DNA from: Thermoplasmata archaeon | GTDB lineage: Archaea > Thermoplasmatota > Thermoplasmata > Halarchaeoplasmatales > Halarchaeoplasmataceae | Assembly: GCA_003554965.1 (NCBI GenBank) | Contig: PWHR01000029.1 | Span: 1-60,630 of the forward strand | Direction: 5' to 3' | DNA: 60,630 nt | Part shown: in pieces, positions 25,438-33,903 of the stretch | Layout of the letters: every line of letters starts with the position of its first letter | Position numbering within the stretch: the stretch's first letter is position 1 | Made by a program: the position numbers and the translations under genes | Notes under the pieces: model-generated | The model's input: the letters and a program-made list of their open reading frames with translations, nothing else | Databases searched by the model: none | What the model was told of the DNA's origin: nothing

Positions 25438-26580
25438 TCATGATCTTTCGCATTCTTCACAATCTTTTTGACATGGTTCTATATGAACCTGTATCTCAAC
25501 ATCATCTTTTATAATTTCATTTATCTTTTCTCTGAGTTCCTCTTCAAAGTCAGTCCCTATCCCGTGACCTTTTTCTACTGAGAAAGTCTTCGGAAGGAGC
25601 AGATGCATCGAAACCATCATCTTTTTTTCGTCTTCCGTTATCCTGATCTTGTGTACATCTAATATGTCATTTTTCTTTTTTGCTATATTCGTGATCAATC
25701 TCCTCACTTTTTTTTCAGGTAAACTTTTAGGGTCAAAATGGATTTCAGCGGTCGCCCCGAATCTTTCTTCCAGTATTTTTTTAAGCTGATGTGATCTTTC
25801 ATGAGCCTTTCGAAGCGAACTGTCTTCAGATTCCATGTGTAACGAGATAGCTTTCCTGTCACCGTAATCGTGAACCTTTATGTTATGTACTCCTTTTACC
25901 CCAGGTAGCTCTTTAGCTATCTTTTTGATGTCTTTCAATGTTCTCTCAGAGGGTCTGTCGCCCAATAATCTTGATGCTGACTTCTTCACATATGAAATTC
26001 CTAAATATCCCAAAAGAAAAGCGATCCCGATACCTACGAGCGGATCTAAAAACAATATGCCGACCTCTGACCCGTAAAGGGCCCCTATCACTAACATAGT
26101 GGTAATCGCGTCAGCTCTGTGATGCCAAGCATCCGCCTTCAAAGATTCTGAGCCTCTTTTCTTACCGACGAAATAACTGATTTCTCCCATAACCTCTTTC
26201 GCAATCGCGGTTAGTAAAATATAGAGATAAAGGTGTCTAGCTATTTCTAATCTTTCTGGGCCGATCAAGATTGTTTCTATCCCGTCCGTGAAGAAAGACA
26301 ATGCGGCGATAAAAAGGATGATACCAACGACCAAAACTGCGACCTGTTCAGCCCTCCCATGCCCGTAAGGATGTTTTTCATCAGGAGGTTTTTCTCCGAC
26401 CGCTAATCCAATATAAACCGCCCCTGAACTCGCACTGTCAGTGATAGAATGCACGGCATCGGACAACAAAGCTAAACTACCTACCTGGATACCGATGACT
26501 CCTTTCACGGCAAATATGATTACGTTAAGTACAACGCTGGCTAGTGCTACATTTTTACCGGTATCGTTTCTTTTTGTCAT
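25438..26580 (-). CDS. Cation diffusion facilitator (CDF) metal exporter
   Basis: 380 residues. Six membrane helices with the CDF signature: LALLSDAVHSITDSASSGA (helix 2) and SLKADAWHHRADAIT (helix 5, HxxxD metal site). A long cytoplasmic region (about 200-380) contains one clear metal-binding-like domain and a second similar stretch. The protein ends in a cysteine-rich tail, PCQKDCEECERS. CDF proteins export Zn, Fe, Mn or Co in exchange for protons. The neighbouring ferritin-like gene makes iron an attractive guess (inference). Start ATG at 26580. Confidence 0.88.
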   Translation of the reverse strand: MTKRNDTGKNVALASVVLNVIIFAVKGVIGIQVGSLALLSDAVHSITDSASSGAVYIGLAVGEKPPDEKHPYGHGRAEQVAVLVVGIILFIAALSFFTDGIETILIGPERLEIARHLYLYILLTAIAKEVMGEISYFVGKKRGSESLKADAWHHRADAITTMLVIGALYGSEVGILFLDPLVGIGIAFLLGYLGISYVKKSASRLLGDRPSERTLKDIKKIAKELPGVKGVHNIKVHDYGDRKAISLHMESEDSSLRKAHERSHQLKKILEERFGATAEIHFDPKSLPEKKVRRLITNIAKKKNDILDVHKIRITEDEKKMMVSMHLLLPKTFSVEKGHGIGTDFEEELREKINEIIKDDVEIQVHIEPCQKDCEECERS

Positions 26581-26665
26581 TTCTATTGAAAGAGAATGGT
26601 CACCAAGAAATTAAATTTTCCTCAAAATTTTAGATGAAAAAAAGAAGAAAATTTTTTAAGAGGGT

Positions 26666-26977
26666 TCACCAACCTAACATCTCTTTGACTTCTTCTTTCC
26701 CTTCCTCCATCTCTTCTACCTGCTGAGGATCTCTATCCAAAAGGAGCGTCTGGAACTCTCCCACATGTTCTTTTTCCTCGGCAGCAACATCGAGCAAGAT
26801 CTTTTTCAAGTCCTCGTCATCAGTGTATTCTGCCATCTGTTCATAGAAATTTATAGCGTCTAGTTCGGCGGCCAGCGCAAAGCGGAGTATCTCTTTATCT
26901 GTGGAGTCGTCGCTTATCTTATCCAGATCTATAGGTTCTTTCGCGAACAAACTTCTCACCTGATTATATGACTGCAT
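26666..26977 (-). CDS. Stand-alone encapsulated-ferritin-like (EncFtn) protein
   Basis: 103 residues with an iron-binding two-helix core, ALAAELDAINFYEQMAEYT and AAEEKEHVGEFQTLLL. It closely resembles the ferritin-like domain fused to the N-terminus of Pyrococcus-type encapsulin shells (ELDAINLYEQMARY, EEKAHVGEF). It lacks any shell domain: the frame ends after KEMLGW, and no shell gene is in the window. Such proteins form decamers with ferroxidase sites between subunits. The adjacent CDF exporter and flavodoxin hint at iron or redox handling. Confidence 0.8.
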   Translation of the reverse strand: MQSYNQVRSLFAKEPIDLDKISDDSTDKEILRFALAAELDAINFYEQMAEYTDDEDLKKILLDVAAEEKEHVGEFQTLLLDRDPQQVEEMEEGKEEVKEMLGW

Positions 26978-27061
26978 TTCACCTTTTTATATTTGACGGA
27001 ACTGATTTGGAAAGTGCGGAAAAGATAAAATGAAGAAGACCAATATAGTAAAGATGATAAG

Positions 27062-27544
27062 ATGAGCACAAGAACAATAGTGCTTTACTATTCAAGGACA
27101 GGAAATACGAAGAAAGTTGCCGAGTTTATATCTTATGGATTGGGATGCGAGAGCACCAAGATATTGGATAAAAAAGATAGGTCTGGATTGTCTGGTTATA
27201 TAAGAGGTGGATGGGATGCCTGGAGAGAGAATAGAACTGATATAGGCTTTACAGAGGATTTTGATCCATCTAGATATGATCTTCTCGTGGTTGGAACCCC
27301 GGTTTGGGCAGGAAAACCTTCTCCTGCAGTTAGGACCTTTATCACCGATCTGGAGGAGAAAGTAGGTGACATTGCTTTTTTCTGTACTCTTGGAGGGACG
27401 GGGGATAAAACTACTTTTCAAAAACTAGAAGAACTCTATGGTGAACCTCCTGTAGCTTCGGTCGCTGTAACTGAGAAAGAATTAAATTCCAACACCTACA
27501 AGAAAAAAATCAAAAACTTTGTCGAAAAATGCTTAAAGGTATAA
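27062..27544 (+). CDS. Flavodoxin-like protein
   Basis: 160 residues with the FMN-phosphate loop YYSRTGNTKKVAEFI (residues 10-24) and the aromatic flavin loop VVGTPVWAGKPSPAVRTFI (about 75). It fits the flavodoxin/WrbA-like electron carriers. It is preceded by a short A/T-rich region and divergent from the EncFtn gene, with which it may share redox or iron tasks. GATAAG just before the ATG is not a ribosome binding site, so a leaderless transcript is likely. Confidence 0.8.
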   Translation: MSTRTIVLYYSRTGNTKKVAEFISYGLGCESTKILDKKDRSGLSGYIRGGWDAWRENRTDIGFTEDFDPSRYDLLVVGTPVWAGKPSPAVRTFITDLEEKVGDIAFFCTLGGTGDKTTFQKLEELYGEPPVASVAVTEKELNSNTYKKKIKNFVEKCLKV

Positions 27545-27565
27545 ATGAAGAGAAGAAGGTTTTGA

Positions 27566-28021
27566 TCAGGGTGCGTAGGTACCTTCTAGAAGTGTTTTAT
27601 CCACAACGTGCCCCTTTATAGCCTTTCTAACGTCCTCTTTTGTGGAGGAAGGCGGAAGCTCTAATGTTTTATCGATTGCGTACAATTTGAACTTATACGT
27701 GTGTTCTTTATCAGGTGGATTCGGTCCACCGTATCCTCTTTCACCGTAATCGTTCTTTCCTTCTACCGCACCTGGGGGGGTTTCATCTTCGGGAATCTCT
27801 GTGGTGTTCGGTTCAATGTTCCAAAGGACCCAATGATCCCATACTTTGCCAGCTGGTTCCACAGCATCAGGATCATCCATTATCAATACCAGAGATTTCG
27901 TCTCGTCTGGAACCCCTTTGATTTCAAGAGGTGGATTCTTATTTTCCTCAGTATAACCGTACTTCCTAGGTATCTCTTCTCCATGTTCGAAAACCGGACT
28001 CGATAAATCCATTTCAGTCAT
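27566..28021 (-). CDS. PEBP/YbhB family phosphatidylethanolamine-binding-like protein
   Basis: 151 residues with the PEBP hallmarks: LVLIMDDPDAVEPAGKVWDHWVLW (ligand-site DPDA and DHW), YGERGYGGPNPPDKEHTYKF (the GP.PP..HTY motif) and a C-terminal helix ending in LLEGTYAP. The archaeal and bacterial members bind anionic ligands; their precise task is unclear. GGAGG nine bases upstream sets the ATG at 28021. Confidence 0.9.
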   Translation of the reverse strand: MTEMDLSSPVFEHGEEIPRKYGYTEENKNPPLEIKGVPDETKSLVLIMDDPDAVEPAGKVWDHWVLWNIEPNTTEIPEDETPPGAVEGKNDYGERGYGGPNPPDKEHTYKFKLYAIDKTLELPPSSTKEDVRKAIKGHVVDKTLLEGTYAP

Positions 28022-28094
28022 ATCATCAAACCTCCTTAATCCACTCTATCTTCAGATATTGAATCAGACTCTTCTCTTAAAAAGATTTCGTTGC

Positions 28095-28406
28095 TCATAA
28101 TTTTTCCTTTATCTCTCTCAATTCATTCTTTATTTCTCCCATGTCCTCTCTCAATTTTTTTATCTCCCTAACGAGTTCTTTCTGACCTCTTTCAGGTCCG
28201 GCCGAACCTCTTCTACCTGAACGGCTCATCATCTGCTGCATCATCTGACCCATCGGATTCTGTCTACTTCTTCCCTTCTGCTCCTCAATACCGCCTCTCT
28301 TGGACATCTCTTCTCTTCTTTCTTCCATCCGCTCTCTGATTTTCTCTCGAAGGTCCTTCTCCTCGTTTTCGTCGTTTTCGGATCCTGTTTCCTCTTCTTC
28401 TGTCAT
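28095..28406 (-). CDS. Highly charged coiled-coil protein
   Basis: 103 residues: an acidic start, a Lys/Arg/Glu-rich helix, a central low-complexity segment (NPMGQMMQQMMSRSG) and a C-terminal coiled coil (ELVREIKKLREDMGEIKNEL). No known domain is recognised. It lies between PEBP and threonine synthase on the same strand, 27 bases after the latter, so it is probably cotranscribed. It may be a structural or RNA-binding adaptor (guess). Confidence 0.55.
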   Translation of the reverse strand: MTEEEETGSENDENEEKDLREKIRERMEERREEMSKRGGIEEQKGRSRQNPMGQMMQQMMSRSGRRGSAGPERGQKELVREIKKLREDMGEIKNELREIKEKL

Positions 28407-28433
28407 CGTATCGTCTTTTGATTCAGCTTCGCC

Positions 28434-29618
28434 TTAAAAAGTTTGTCCGTTTTTTCCTCCTATATCTTTTTCGAAGAACCTCTCTAGTTTTTTCATATCT
28501 ACCTCATGAATACCTTCTGGTACAGTTTTATCTTTATATTTCAAACCTGAACCTGTAATTATGGTCGTAATGGTTGTCCCTTTCTTTACAACTTCATTTT
28601 CTTCGAGTTTCTTTAGTGCGGCGACTCCAACACAGGAAGCATATTGGGAATAGATGCCTTCAGAAGCTATCCTTTCCTGAGCCCTGAGGATCTCCTTATC
28701 AGACACTGTGAAACATGATCCTCCTAACTCATTCAATTTTCTCAAAACTTCATTTCCTCCAGGGGGATAAGGATTGGCTATAGCTGAAGCGATAGTTTCC
28801 GGTTTTCCCCATCTTTTGATTTTTTTCTCTCCTGAATTGAAGGCCCTGAAGATTGGAGAACATCCTTCAGCCTGTATCACTACAGGAGTAGGGATATATT
28901 CGATCAGACCGCTCATCTTCAGCTCTTTAAAACCCTTCATCACGCCTCTGAATAGTCCTCCTGAGCTAGTTGGTATCATAATGTAATCAGGCACAATTTC
29001 TTCAGAGATCTCGAAAGCGATGGTCTTGTAACCCTCAACTCTATAGGGTGAATTCGAATTTGAAAAATATATGCTCGGTTCAGCTCTTGACACTTTAAGA
29101 CTCTCATAAAACAATCTGTCGTAATCTCCTGATACACGTAAGATATTGGGACTATAGACGTCGATCTGGGACAGTTTTTCATCGGATATATTCTTCCCGA
29201 ATAAGATGTATGAATCCATTTCAGCCCGGATACCATAAGCTGCCACACTCACTCCCATGTTACCCGTCGAAACGGTCCCAATTTTATCTATACCATGCTC
29301 TGAAGCTTTACCGATACTCATCACCGTACCTCTGTCTTTGAAACTCCAAGTGGGATTCACCGTTTCATTTTTAAGATAGATATCGAAATCTGATCTTTTA
29401 GATAGACTATCAGCCTTTATTAGCGGGGTGTCACCCTCAGAGAGTGAGAATTTCCTCTTCCATACACCTGGTAAAAGATCACGGTACTTATCCCATATAG
29501 TTTTACCAGATCTGATATCACCTTTGAAATGATCTAATTCCAACGGCTCTCTACATACACATAGATGTCTGCCTGTTTCCGGCATGAACTTCTTCCCACA
29601 AGATACACATCTCAGCAT
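28434..29618 (-). CDS. thrC: Threonine synthase
   Basis: A PLP enzyme converting O-phosphohomoserine to threonine. 394 residues. The N-terminus has a cysteine-rich segment (CVSCGKKF and CVCREPL) typical of archaeal threonine synthases. The PLP lysine lies in NPTWSFKDRGTVMSIGKA (about residue 92), the phosphate loop is STGNMGVSVAAYG, and serine/glycine-rich PTSSGGLFRGV is present. YPPGGNEVLRKLNELGG is family-like. Distinguishing it from related PLP lyases rests on the cysteine motif and overall pattern. Confidence 0.85.
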   Translation of the reverse strand: MLRCVSCGKKFMPETGRHLCVCREPLELDHFKGDIRSGKTIWDKYRDLLPGVWKRKFSLSEGDTPLIKADSLSKRSDFDIYLKNETVNPTWSFKDRGTVMSIGKASEHGIDKIGTVSTGNMGVSVAAYGIRAEMDSYILFGKNISDEKLSQIDVYSPNILRVSGDYDRLFYESLKVSRAEPSIYFSNSNSPYRVEGYKTIAFEISEEIVPDYIMIPTSSGGLFRGVMKGFKELKMSGLIEYIPTPVVIQAEGCSPIFRAFNSGEKKIKRWGKPETIASAIANPYPPGGNEVLRKLNELGGSCFTVSDKEILRAQERIASEGIYSQYASCVGVAALKKLEENEVVKKGTTITTIITGSGLKYKDKTVPEGIHEVDMKKLERFFEKDIGGKNGQTF

Positions 29619-29678
29619 GATCTGAGTACAGTAAATGTTGAATCAATTTGTATGTTTCGCAGTTTTCTAAGAGTAACA

Positions 29679-29779
29679 TTTATAACTTACCACCATCACT
29701 GCCTCTAGATACTCTTAAAAGCACGAATACGGAGGAAAATTGTTTCAGATTTTCCTTTCCCGTGTCGGAGGAGTCAGAT
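29679..29779 (+). promoter_or_regulatory. Promoter and structured leader of the L18e-L13-S9-RpoN operon
   Basis: TTTATAAC at 29679-29686 is a good TATA box and predicts a start near 29707, giving a leader of about 70 bases. In the leader AGGAAAAT (29733-29740) pairs with ATTTTCCT (29749-29756) around an eight-base loop. GGAGG occurs at 29731-29735, at the foot of this hairpin, and again as GGAGGAG at 29767-29773, seven bases before the L18e ATG. A ribosomal-protein binding leader is possible. Confidence 0.45.
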
Positions 29780-30142
29780 ATGACAATAGAAGATAAAACG
29801 AATCCGAACTTGGTTAGTCTGATCGAAGATCTAAAGGATCAGGCAAGAAAAAACGACGCATTTATCTGGCGAGACGTTGCGGAAAGGTTAGAACGTCCTA
29901 TGAAAAATTGGGCTGAGGTCAACCTGTCCAAGATACAGAGGCACGTCGAAGAAGGAGATACGATAGTTGTTCCAGGCAAAGTCTTAGGAGCCGGAGTACT
30001 CGATAAAGAAGTCACAGTAGGAGCTTTCAAAGCTAGCAGAAGCGCAAAGGAAAGTATATCGGAGGCTGGCGGAGAGTACCTCAAGATCCGTGAGCTGGCA
30101 GAACGAAAACCTGACGGCAGTGAGATAAGGATATTAGGGTGA
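29780..30142 (+). CDS. rpl18e: Large ribosomal subunit protein eL18 (L18e)
   Basis: 120 residues matching archaeal L18e: NPNLVSLIEDLKDQARKNDA at the start, then FIWRDVAERLERP and VVPGKVLGAGVLDKEVTVGA. The frame is open back to 29648, but the upstream residues are unrelated and the GGAGGAG site at 29767 fixes the ATG at 29780. First gene of the ribosomal operon. Confidence 0.95.
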   Translation: MTIEDKTNPNLVSLIEDLKDQARKNDAFIWRDVAERLERPMKNWAEVNLSKIQRHVEEGDTIVVPGKVLGAGVLDKEVTVGAFKASRSAKESISEAGGEYLKIRELAERKPDGSEIRILG

Positions 30143-30147
30143 TATGT

Positions 30148-30558
30148 ATGAAAGTGTACGATGGTGATGGAAAGATATTGGGTAGACTTGCAAGTAAAGT
30201 AGCTAGTGAGCTTTTAGAAGGTGAAGAGATGAGAGTGGTCAATGCAGAAAAGATTTTCATAATCGGGAACAAGAAGAATATTCTAGAGGATTACGAGAAA
30301 AAAAGAGCAAGGGGAAAACAGATCAATGCTCCAGAATTTCCTAGAAGACCTGAAAGGATCTTTAAAAGGACTGTGAGAGGGATGCTCCCGCGGGAAAAGC
30401 CTAAAGGCCGAAAAGCATTTAAAAGGCTACGGGCCTATATCGAAGTACCTTCAGAGATAAAAGATGAAGATATCGAGGATCCAGATGTGAAAAGTTCTGA
30501 AGGTAAAATTGGTATCACCCTTGAAGAAGTTTCTAAGCATCTTGGAGCAAAATTCTAG
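30148..30558 (+). CDS. rpl13: Large ribosomal subunit protein uL13
   Basis: 136 residues. Family signatures are GKILGRLASKVASELLEGE at the start, VVNAEKIFIIGNK, FKRTVRGMLPREKPKGR and FKRLRAYIEVP. It binds 23S rRNA early in assembly. GGGTGA lies just before the ATG at 30148; an in-frame GTG at 30139 is an unlikely start. It follows L18e by five bases. Confidence 0.95.
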   Translation: MKVYDGDGKILGRLASKVASELLEGEEMRVVNAEKIFIIGNKKNILEDYEKKRARGKQINAPEFPRRPERIFKRTVRGMLPREKPKGRKAFKRLRAYIEVPSEIKDEDIEDPDVKSSEGKIGITLEEVSKHLGAKF

Positions 30559-30567
30559 GTGTAAAAT

Positions 30568-30996
30568 ATGAGCAACGAAGAAGGAAAAGATGAAGGTAAA
30601 AAAGCCGTGACCCGCTCCGGGAAAAGGAAAGAAGCCATAGCCAAGGCGACGATAAGACAGGGGAAAGGCAGGATCAGGATCAATACTGCTCCTTTAGAGA
30701 TCTATAAACCTGAGATGGCAAAATTGAAAGTCAAAGAACCCATACAGCTTGTAGGTGATCGATCTGATGAGGTCGATATCACAGTAAATATTGAAGGTGG
30801 AGGAATAATGGGTCAGGCCGATGCCGCTAGAACAGCGATAGCGAACTGTCTCATCGATTATTTTGAAGATCGAGAACTTGAGGAGCTTTTCAAAGAATAC
30901 GACAGAAGCTTGCTCGTATCAGATCCAAGGAGAAAATTACCAAAACAACCCATGGGTCGTGGAGCCAGATCGAAAAGACAGAAGTCTTACAGGTGA
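30568..30996 (+). CDS. rps9: Small ribosomal subunit protein uS9
   Basis: 142 residues with TRSGKRKEAIAKATIRQGKG, INTAPLEIYKPEM, GGGIMGQADAARTAIANCLI and the conserved basic tail ending in RSKRQKSYR, which reaches the ribosomal P-site tRNA. The acidic first 12 residues are a lineage-specific addition. Nine bases separate it from L13. Confidence 0.95.
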   Translation: MSNEEGKDEGKKAVTRSGKRKEAIAKATIRQGKGRIRINTAPLEIYKPEMAKLKVKEPIQLVGDRSDEVDITVNIEGGGIMGQADAARTAIANCLIDYFEDRELEELFKEYDRSLLVSDPRRKLPKQPMGRGARSKRQKSYR

Positions 30997-31007
30997 GGTG
31001 ATCATTT

Positions 31008-31199
31008 ATGATGATACCTGTAAGATGTTTCAGCTGCGGAAAAGTGATCGGGAACGTGTATGAGGTCTACAAAGAGAGAGTCGAAGAACAGGGAGAACAT
31101 CCGGGAGAAGTCCTCGACGAGCTTGGGATAGAACGGTACTGCTGTAGAAGGATGTTCTTATCACATAAGGATTTGATAGACGACGTGATGAAGTACTGA
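31008..31199 (+). CDS. rpoN: DNA-directed RNA polymerase subunit Rpo10 (RpoN)
   Basis: 63 residues. The four zinc ligands are intact: CFSCGK near the start and the paired CC in [27 protein letters not shown] is the standard N-terminus, so the first ATG (31008) is chosen; GAGGTGA precedes it. It helps assemble the Rpo3-Rpo11 platform. RpoK and ribosomal S2, frequent next genes in archaea, are not present; tRNA-Pro follows instead. Confidence 0.95.
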   Translation: MMIPVRCFSCGKVIGNVYEVYKERVEEQGEHPGEVLDELGIERYCCRRMFLSHKDLIDDVMKY

Positions 31200-31220
31200 A
31201 TAGAAAGTATTTTTCAAAAC

Positions 31221-31295
31221 GGGGCCGTGGGGTAGCTTGGTCCATCCTTCTACCATGGGGCGGTAGGCACCCGAATTCGAATTTCGGCGGCCCCA
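31221..31295 (+). tRNA. tRNA-Pro (anticodon GGG)
   Basis: A 75-base cloverleaf without CCA or intron. The acceptor GGGGCCG (31221-31227) pairs with CGGCCCC (31288-31294), with A as discriminator. The anticodon stem is CTACC/GGTAG with loop ATGGGGC, so the anticodon is GGG. The T-arm is CCGAA-TTCGAAT-TTCGG. It sits 21 bases after rpoN and may be cotranscribed with the ribosomal operon. Confidence 0.95.
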
Positions 31296-31579
31296 CTATC
31301 TTTTATTAAACTAATAACTATTATATTGAATAGTATTTACTCTTATCAGAACTTATTTTTTAGAAATGGATGGACTTACTTGACTCAAAAATGACTTTAG
31401 TATGTTACAGAAAAGAAAAAAAGTAATAGGAAGGGGGGTGGGAGGGTGTTATCGTGATATTAGAGCAAATAGGCCACTGTTATTTAAAGCTTCCCCTCTG
31501 AAGGTGCAGAAACGAATAACTCAAACTGCGAGACTTAAAAAATTATTATATATGAGAGTTTTATGACCTATTAGATAGC

Positions 31580-32365
31580 ATGTATGAAGATGCTCCTGAT
31601 GATGTGGATAATGTTATAGTTACAGGTAAAAGCGGTGCCGGCAAACAGCCAAGGATAGATGTTTTGGTAGATGAGTATGATATAGAACAACTCTCTACAG
31701 GGGATATATTTAGGTCTTATCTCAAAGAAGTAGATGAATTTGGCCTGGACAAAGATCTTGAAAAATTCTGGATAAAGGATGAAAAAAAGTTCATTCCGGA
31801 TGAGAAGATAGCGGAAGAGATCGGAACTGATCAAGAAGAGATAATCCTGGGACTGAAAGCAAAATATTTTGTTGATAGAGGTAAGTTCGTTCCGGATAGG
31901 ATAACTAATGAACTTTTTGAATCCTACTTCAGAAAGAAAGATTATTCCGGTCAAGTCCTGGATGGATATCCTCGAACGAAAGACCAGGCTGAATATCTTC
32001 TAGATCTGATGGAGGAGAAGGATTTTGATATCGATTTTATCGTCTGGGTCCGTAATACAGATGAGAAGATAGTGGAAAGGACTGTAAAAAGAAGAATATG
32101 CCCAGATTGCGGAAAAGTTTACCATCTGAAGTACGATCCTCCTGAAGATGGAAATTGTAAGGAGTGTGGAGTTGAGGTCATCCAAAGGTCTGACGATACT
32201 GAAGAAAAGATAAGAGCTAGACTTCAAGAGTTCCACGAAAAGACCAAGCCGATGATAGATCATCTAAAAGATAGAATCCCTGTTGCTGAGGTCCCTGGAC
32301 ATCTAGAAGAGTTCACCCCGGAGAACGTCAGAAGAAGTGTGATGGAAGAACTAGAAAAATTGTAA
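31580..32365 (+). CDS. Adenylate kinase-like nucleotide kinase with zinc-binding lid
   Basis: 261 residues. The P-loop region VIVTGKSGAGKQPR (residues 12-25) ends in GKQ instead of GKS/GKT. LSTGDIFRSYL and VLDGYPRTKDQAEYLLDLM are adenylate-kinase NMP-binding motifs. The lid carries CPDCGKVYHLKYDPP and CKEC, a zinc knuckle. About 35 extra residues follow the first motif (near 60-95) compared with standard enzymes. It likely phosphorylates AMP or a related monophosphate. The unusual P-loop leaves some doubt on substrate and activity. A TATATA box lies about 30 bases upstream. Confidence 0.8.
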   Translation: MYEDAPDDVDNVIVTGKSGAGKQPRIDVLVDEYDIEQLSTGDIFRSYLKEVDEFGLDKDLEKFWIKDEKKFIPDEKIAEEIGTDQEEIILGLKAKYFVDRGKFVPDRITNELFESYFRKKDYSGQVLDGYPRTKDQAEYLLDLMEEKDFDIDFIVWVRNTDEKIVERTVKRRICPDCGKVYHLKYDPPEDGNCKECGVEVIQRSDDTEEKIRARLQEFHEKTKPMIDHLKDRIPVAEVPGHLEEFTPENVRRSVMEELEKL

Positions 32366-32442
32366 GAGTGAGAATAAAAGCTAGTTGTTCATGATGTAGA
32401 TCCTATTGCTACAGATTCAATACTTTTACTTTATTAGCGTGA

Positions 32443-33897
32443 TTATAAGGGGTTATAGAATAAACCAAATCCAAACAGGAGCATCAGCAGTATGATACCG
32501 ATCACACCTAATATCGTTCCATAGATGATCATGTCTTTGACTCTTATCTCCTCAGTGCCGTAGGCTATAGCGTTAGGCGGTGTGCTGACAGGTAAAGCCA
32601 TAGCCATAGAACAGGCGAGTGCTACCGCGGCCATCAATGCTAAAGGAGCTCCTATCTCAGGATCCCACCCTATCACTATGATTATCGGAGCCATCAAAGC
32701 CGCTGTCGCCGTATTGCTCATGAATGTGGAAAGTATGATACCTATAGCCGCGAACACCACTATGATCAGGACCAGACCCCACCCACCATATGGGATGGCT
32801 TCGACTATCACTTCAGCTAGTCCGGTAGCGTCTAATGCATTCCCCAGTGAAAGTCCTCCTCCCATTAATAATAGAACATCCCAGTTAAGATCAGCTAGAT
32901 CGTCTTTGTCTAGAATGCCCGTACCGAAATAAACCACTACAGGTATCAGAGCAATTATACCAGCGTGTTGAAATATATCTCCGATGGTTTCTATCGAAGA
33001 TGCCAACCAAAGGAACACGGTTACAAGAAAGATTATCATAACAAACGTCTGTTTCTTCGAGTATCCTGGAGTTGTTTTTTGTTTAAAATTCACTTTCAAT
33101 TTGTCTGTTTTAGGTTTGAATGAGAAGTAAAGAAGTAAAAAGGTGATCACGAGCATTATCAAAGTTAGAGGTAAAGCTAAAAGCATCCAATCCAAAAAGG
33201 TAAGATTGATAGCTTCTGCACCAAACACATCTATTATTTCTGAGGAAGGATCCGCCAACTCATCCATTATTATAGCATTAGGGGGTGTTCCTATCGGAGT
33301 ACCCATTCCACCAATATTTGCTGCGAAAGGGATGCCTAAAATAAGTCCCTTTTTAAATTTCTCTTTTTTGGGTATTTGAGTATATATCGGAAAAGCCAGA
33401 GCTACCATCAAGGCAGTCGTTGCTGTATTCGACATCCACATCGAGAGAAATGCGGTGGTTCCCATCATAGCGAGCATGACCTTTATAGGGGCTCTTCCTG
33501 CTTTTTTGAGAATACCTTTTGCCATCTTTATATCTAGTTTATATTTGCTCAGCGCCGCTGCGATAACAAATCCACCCAGAAATAACGCGATTATTGGACT
33601 GAAAAAAGGCGCAAGCGCCTCATCGGCCGCAACTACTTCTTCGCTGATGAACAAAATCTGCATCAGTACGATGGTTATCGATGTGACGTAGAGAGGAACT
33701 GCTTCAGTCATCCAGAGCGCTGCAGCCAATAATAGTATTCCTAGTGCAGCCCTCATGTTCCAATCCAAGGTTTCTAAAGGACCTATTGGGATGGTTATAA
33801 CGAAGAGGAACAGTATCAAGCCTATGCCGATATAAGTGATTTGCTTTTTATCCAGATCGAGCATCTTGTAAAGTGAGTCGTTAGATTTTTTATCCAC
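32443..33897 (-). CDS. SLC13/DASS family anion symporter
   Basis: About 484 residues and 11-12 membrane segments. Both family SNT repeats are present: SMWMSNTATTALMVALAFPI and STFMSNTATAALMAPIIIVI, with their partner loops GTPIGTPPNAIIMDEL and ALPVSTPPNAIAYGTEEI. SLC13 proteins import sulfate, phosphate or di/tricarboxylates with sodium; dicarboxylates suit this metabolism, but the substrate is unresolved. A GTG at 33897 with AGGTG eight bases upstream is preferred over TTG at 33903 or ATG at 33864. Confidence 0.88.
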   Translation of the reverse strand: MDKKSNDSLYKMLDLDKKQITYIGIGLILFLFVITIPIGPLETLDWNMRAALGILLLAAALWMTEAVPLYVTSITIVLMQILFISEEVVAADEALAPFFSPIIALFLGGFVIAAALSKYKLDIKMAKGILKKAGRAPIKVMLAMMGTTAFLSMWMSNTATTALMVALAFPIYTQIPKKEKFKKGLILGIPFAANIGGMGTPIGTPPNAIIMDELADPSSEIIDVFGAEAINLTFLDWMLLALPLTLIMLVITFLLLYFSFKPKTDKLKVNFKQKTTPGYSKKQTFVMIIFLVTVFLWLASSIETIGDIFQHAGIIALIPVVVYFGTGILDKDDLADLNWDVLLLMGGGLSLGNALDATGLAEVIVEAIPYGGWGLVLIIVVFAAIGIILSTFMSNTATAALMAPIIIVIGWDPEIGAPLALMAAVALACSMAMALPVSTPPNAIAYGTEEIRVKDMIIYGTILGVIGIILLMLLFGFGLFYNPL

Positions 33898-33903
33898 GAT
33901 CAA

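Noticed and set aside
25257-25460. 67-codon minus-strand frame between the CDF and acyl-CoA dehydrogenase genes
   Set aside because: It overlaps the acyl-CoA dehydrogenase promoter region and CDF end, with no family pattern or ribosome binding site.
29648-29779. Upstream extension of L18e
   Set aside because: The residues have no L18e similarity; a TATA box and GGAGGAG place the start at 29780.
31296-31579. Search for a small RNA or box C/D RNA after tRNA-Pro
   Set aside because: No paired C and D boxes were found; only the TTATCGTGATA motif and a TATA box for the kinase gene were seen.
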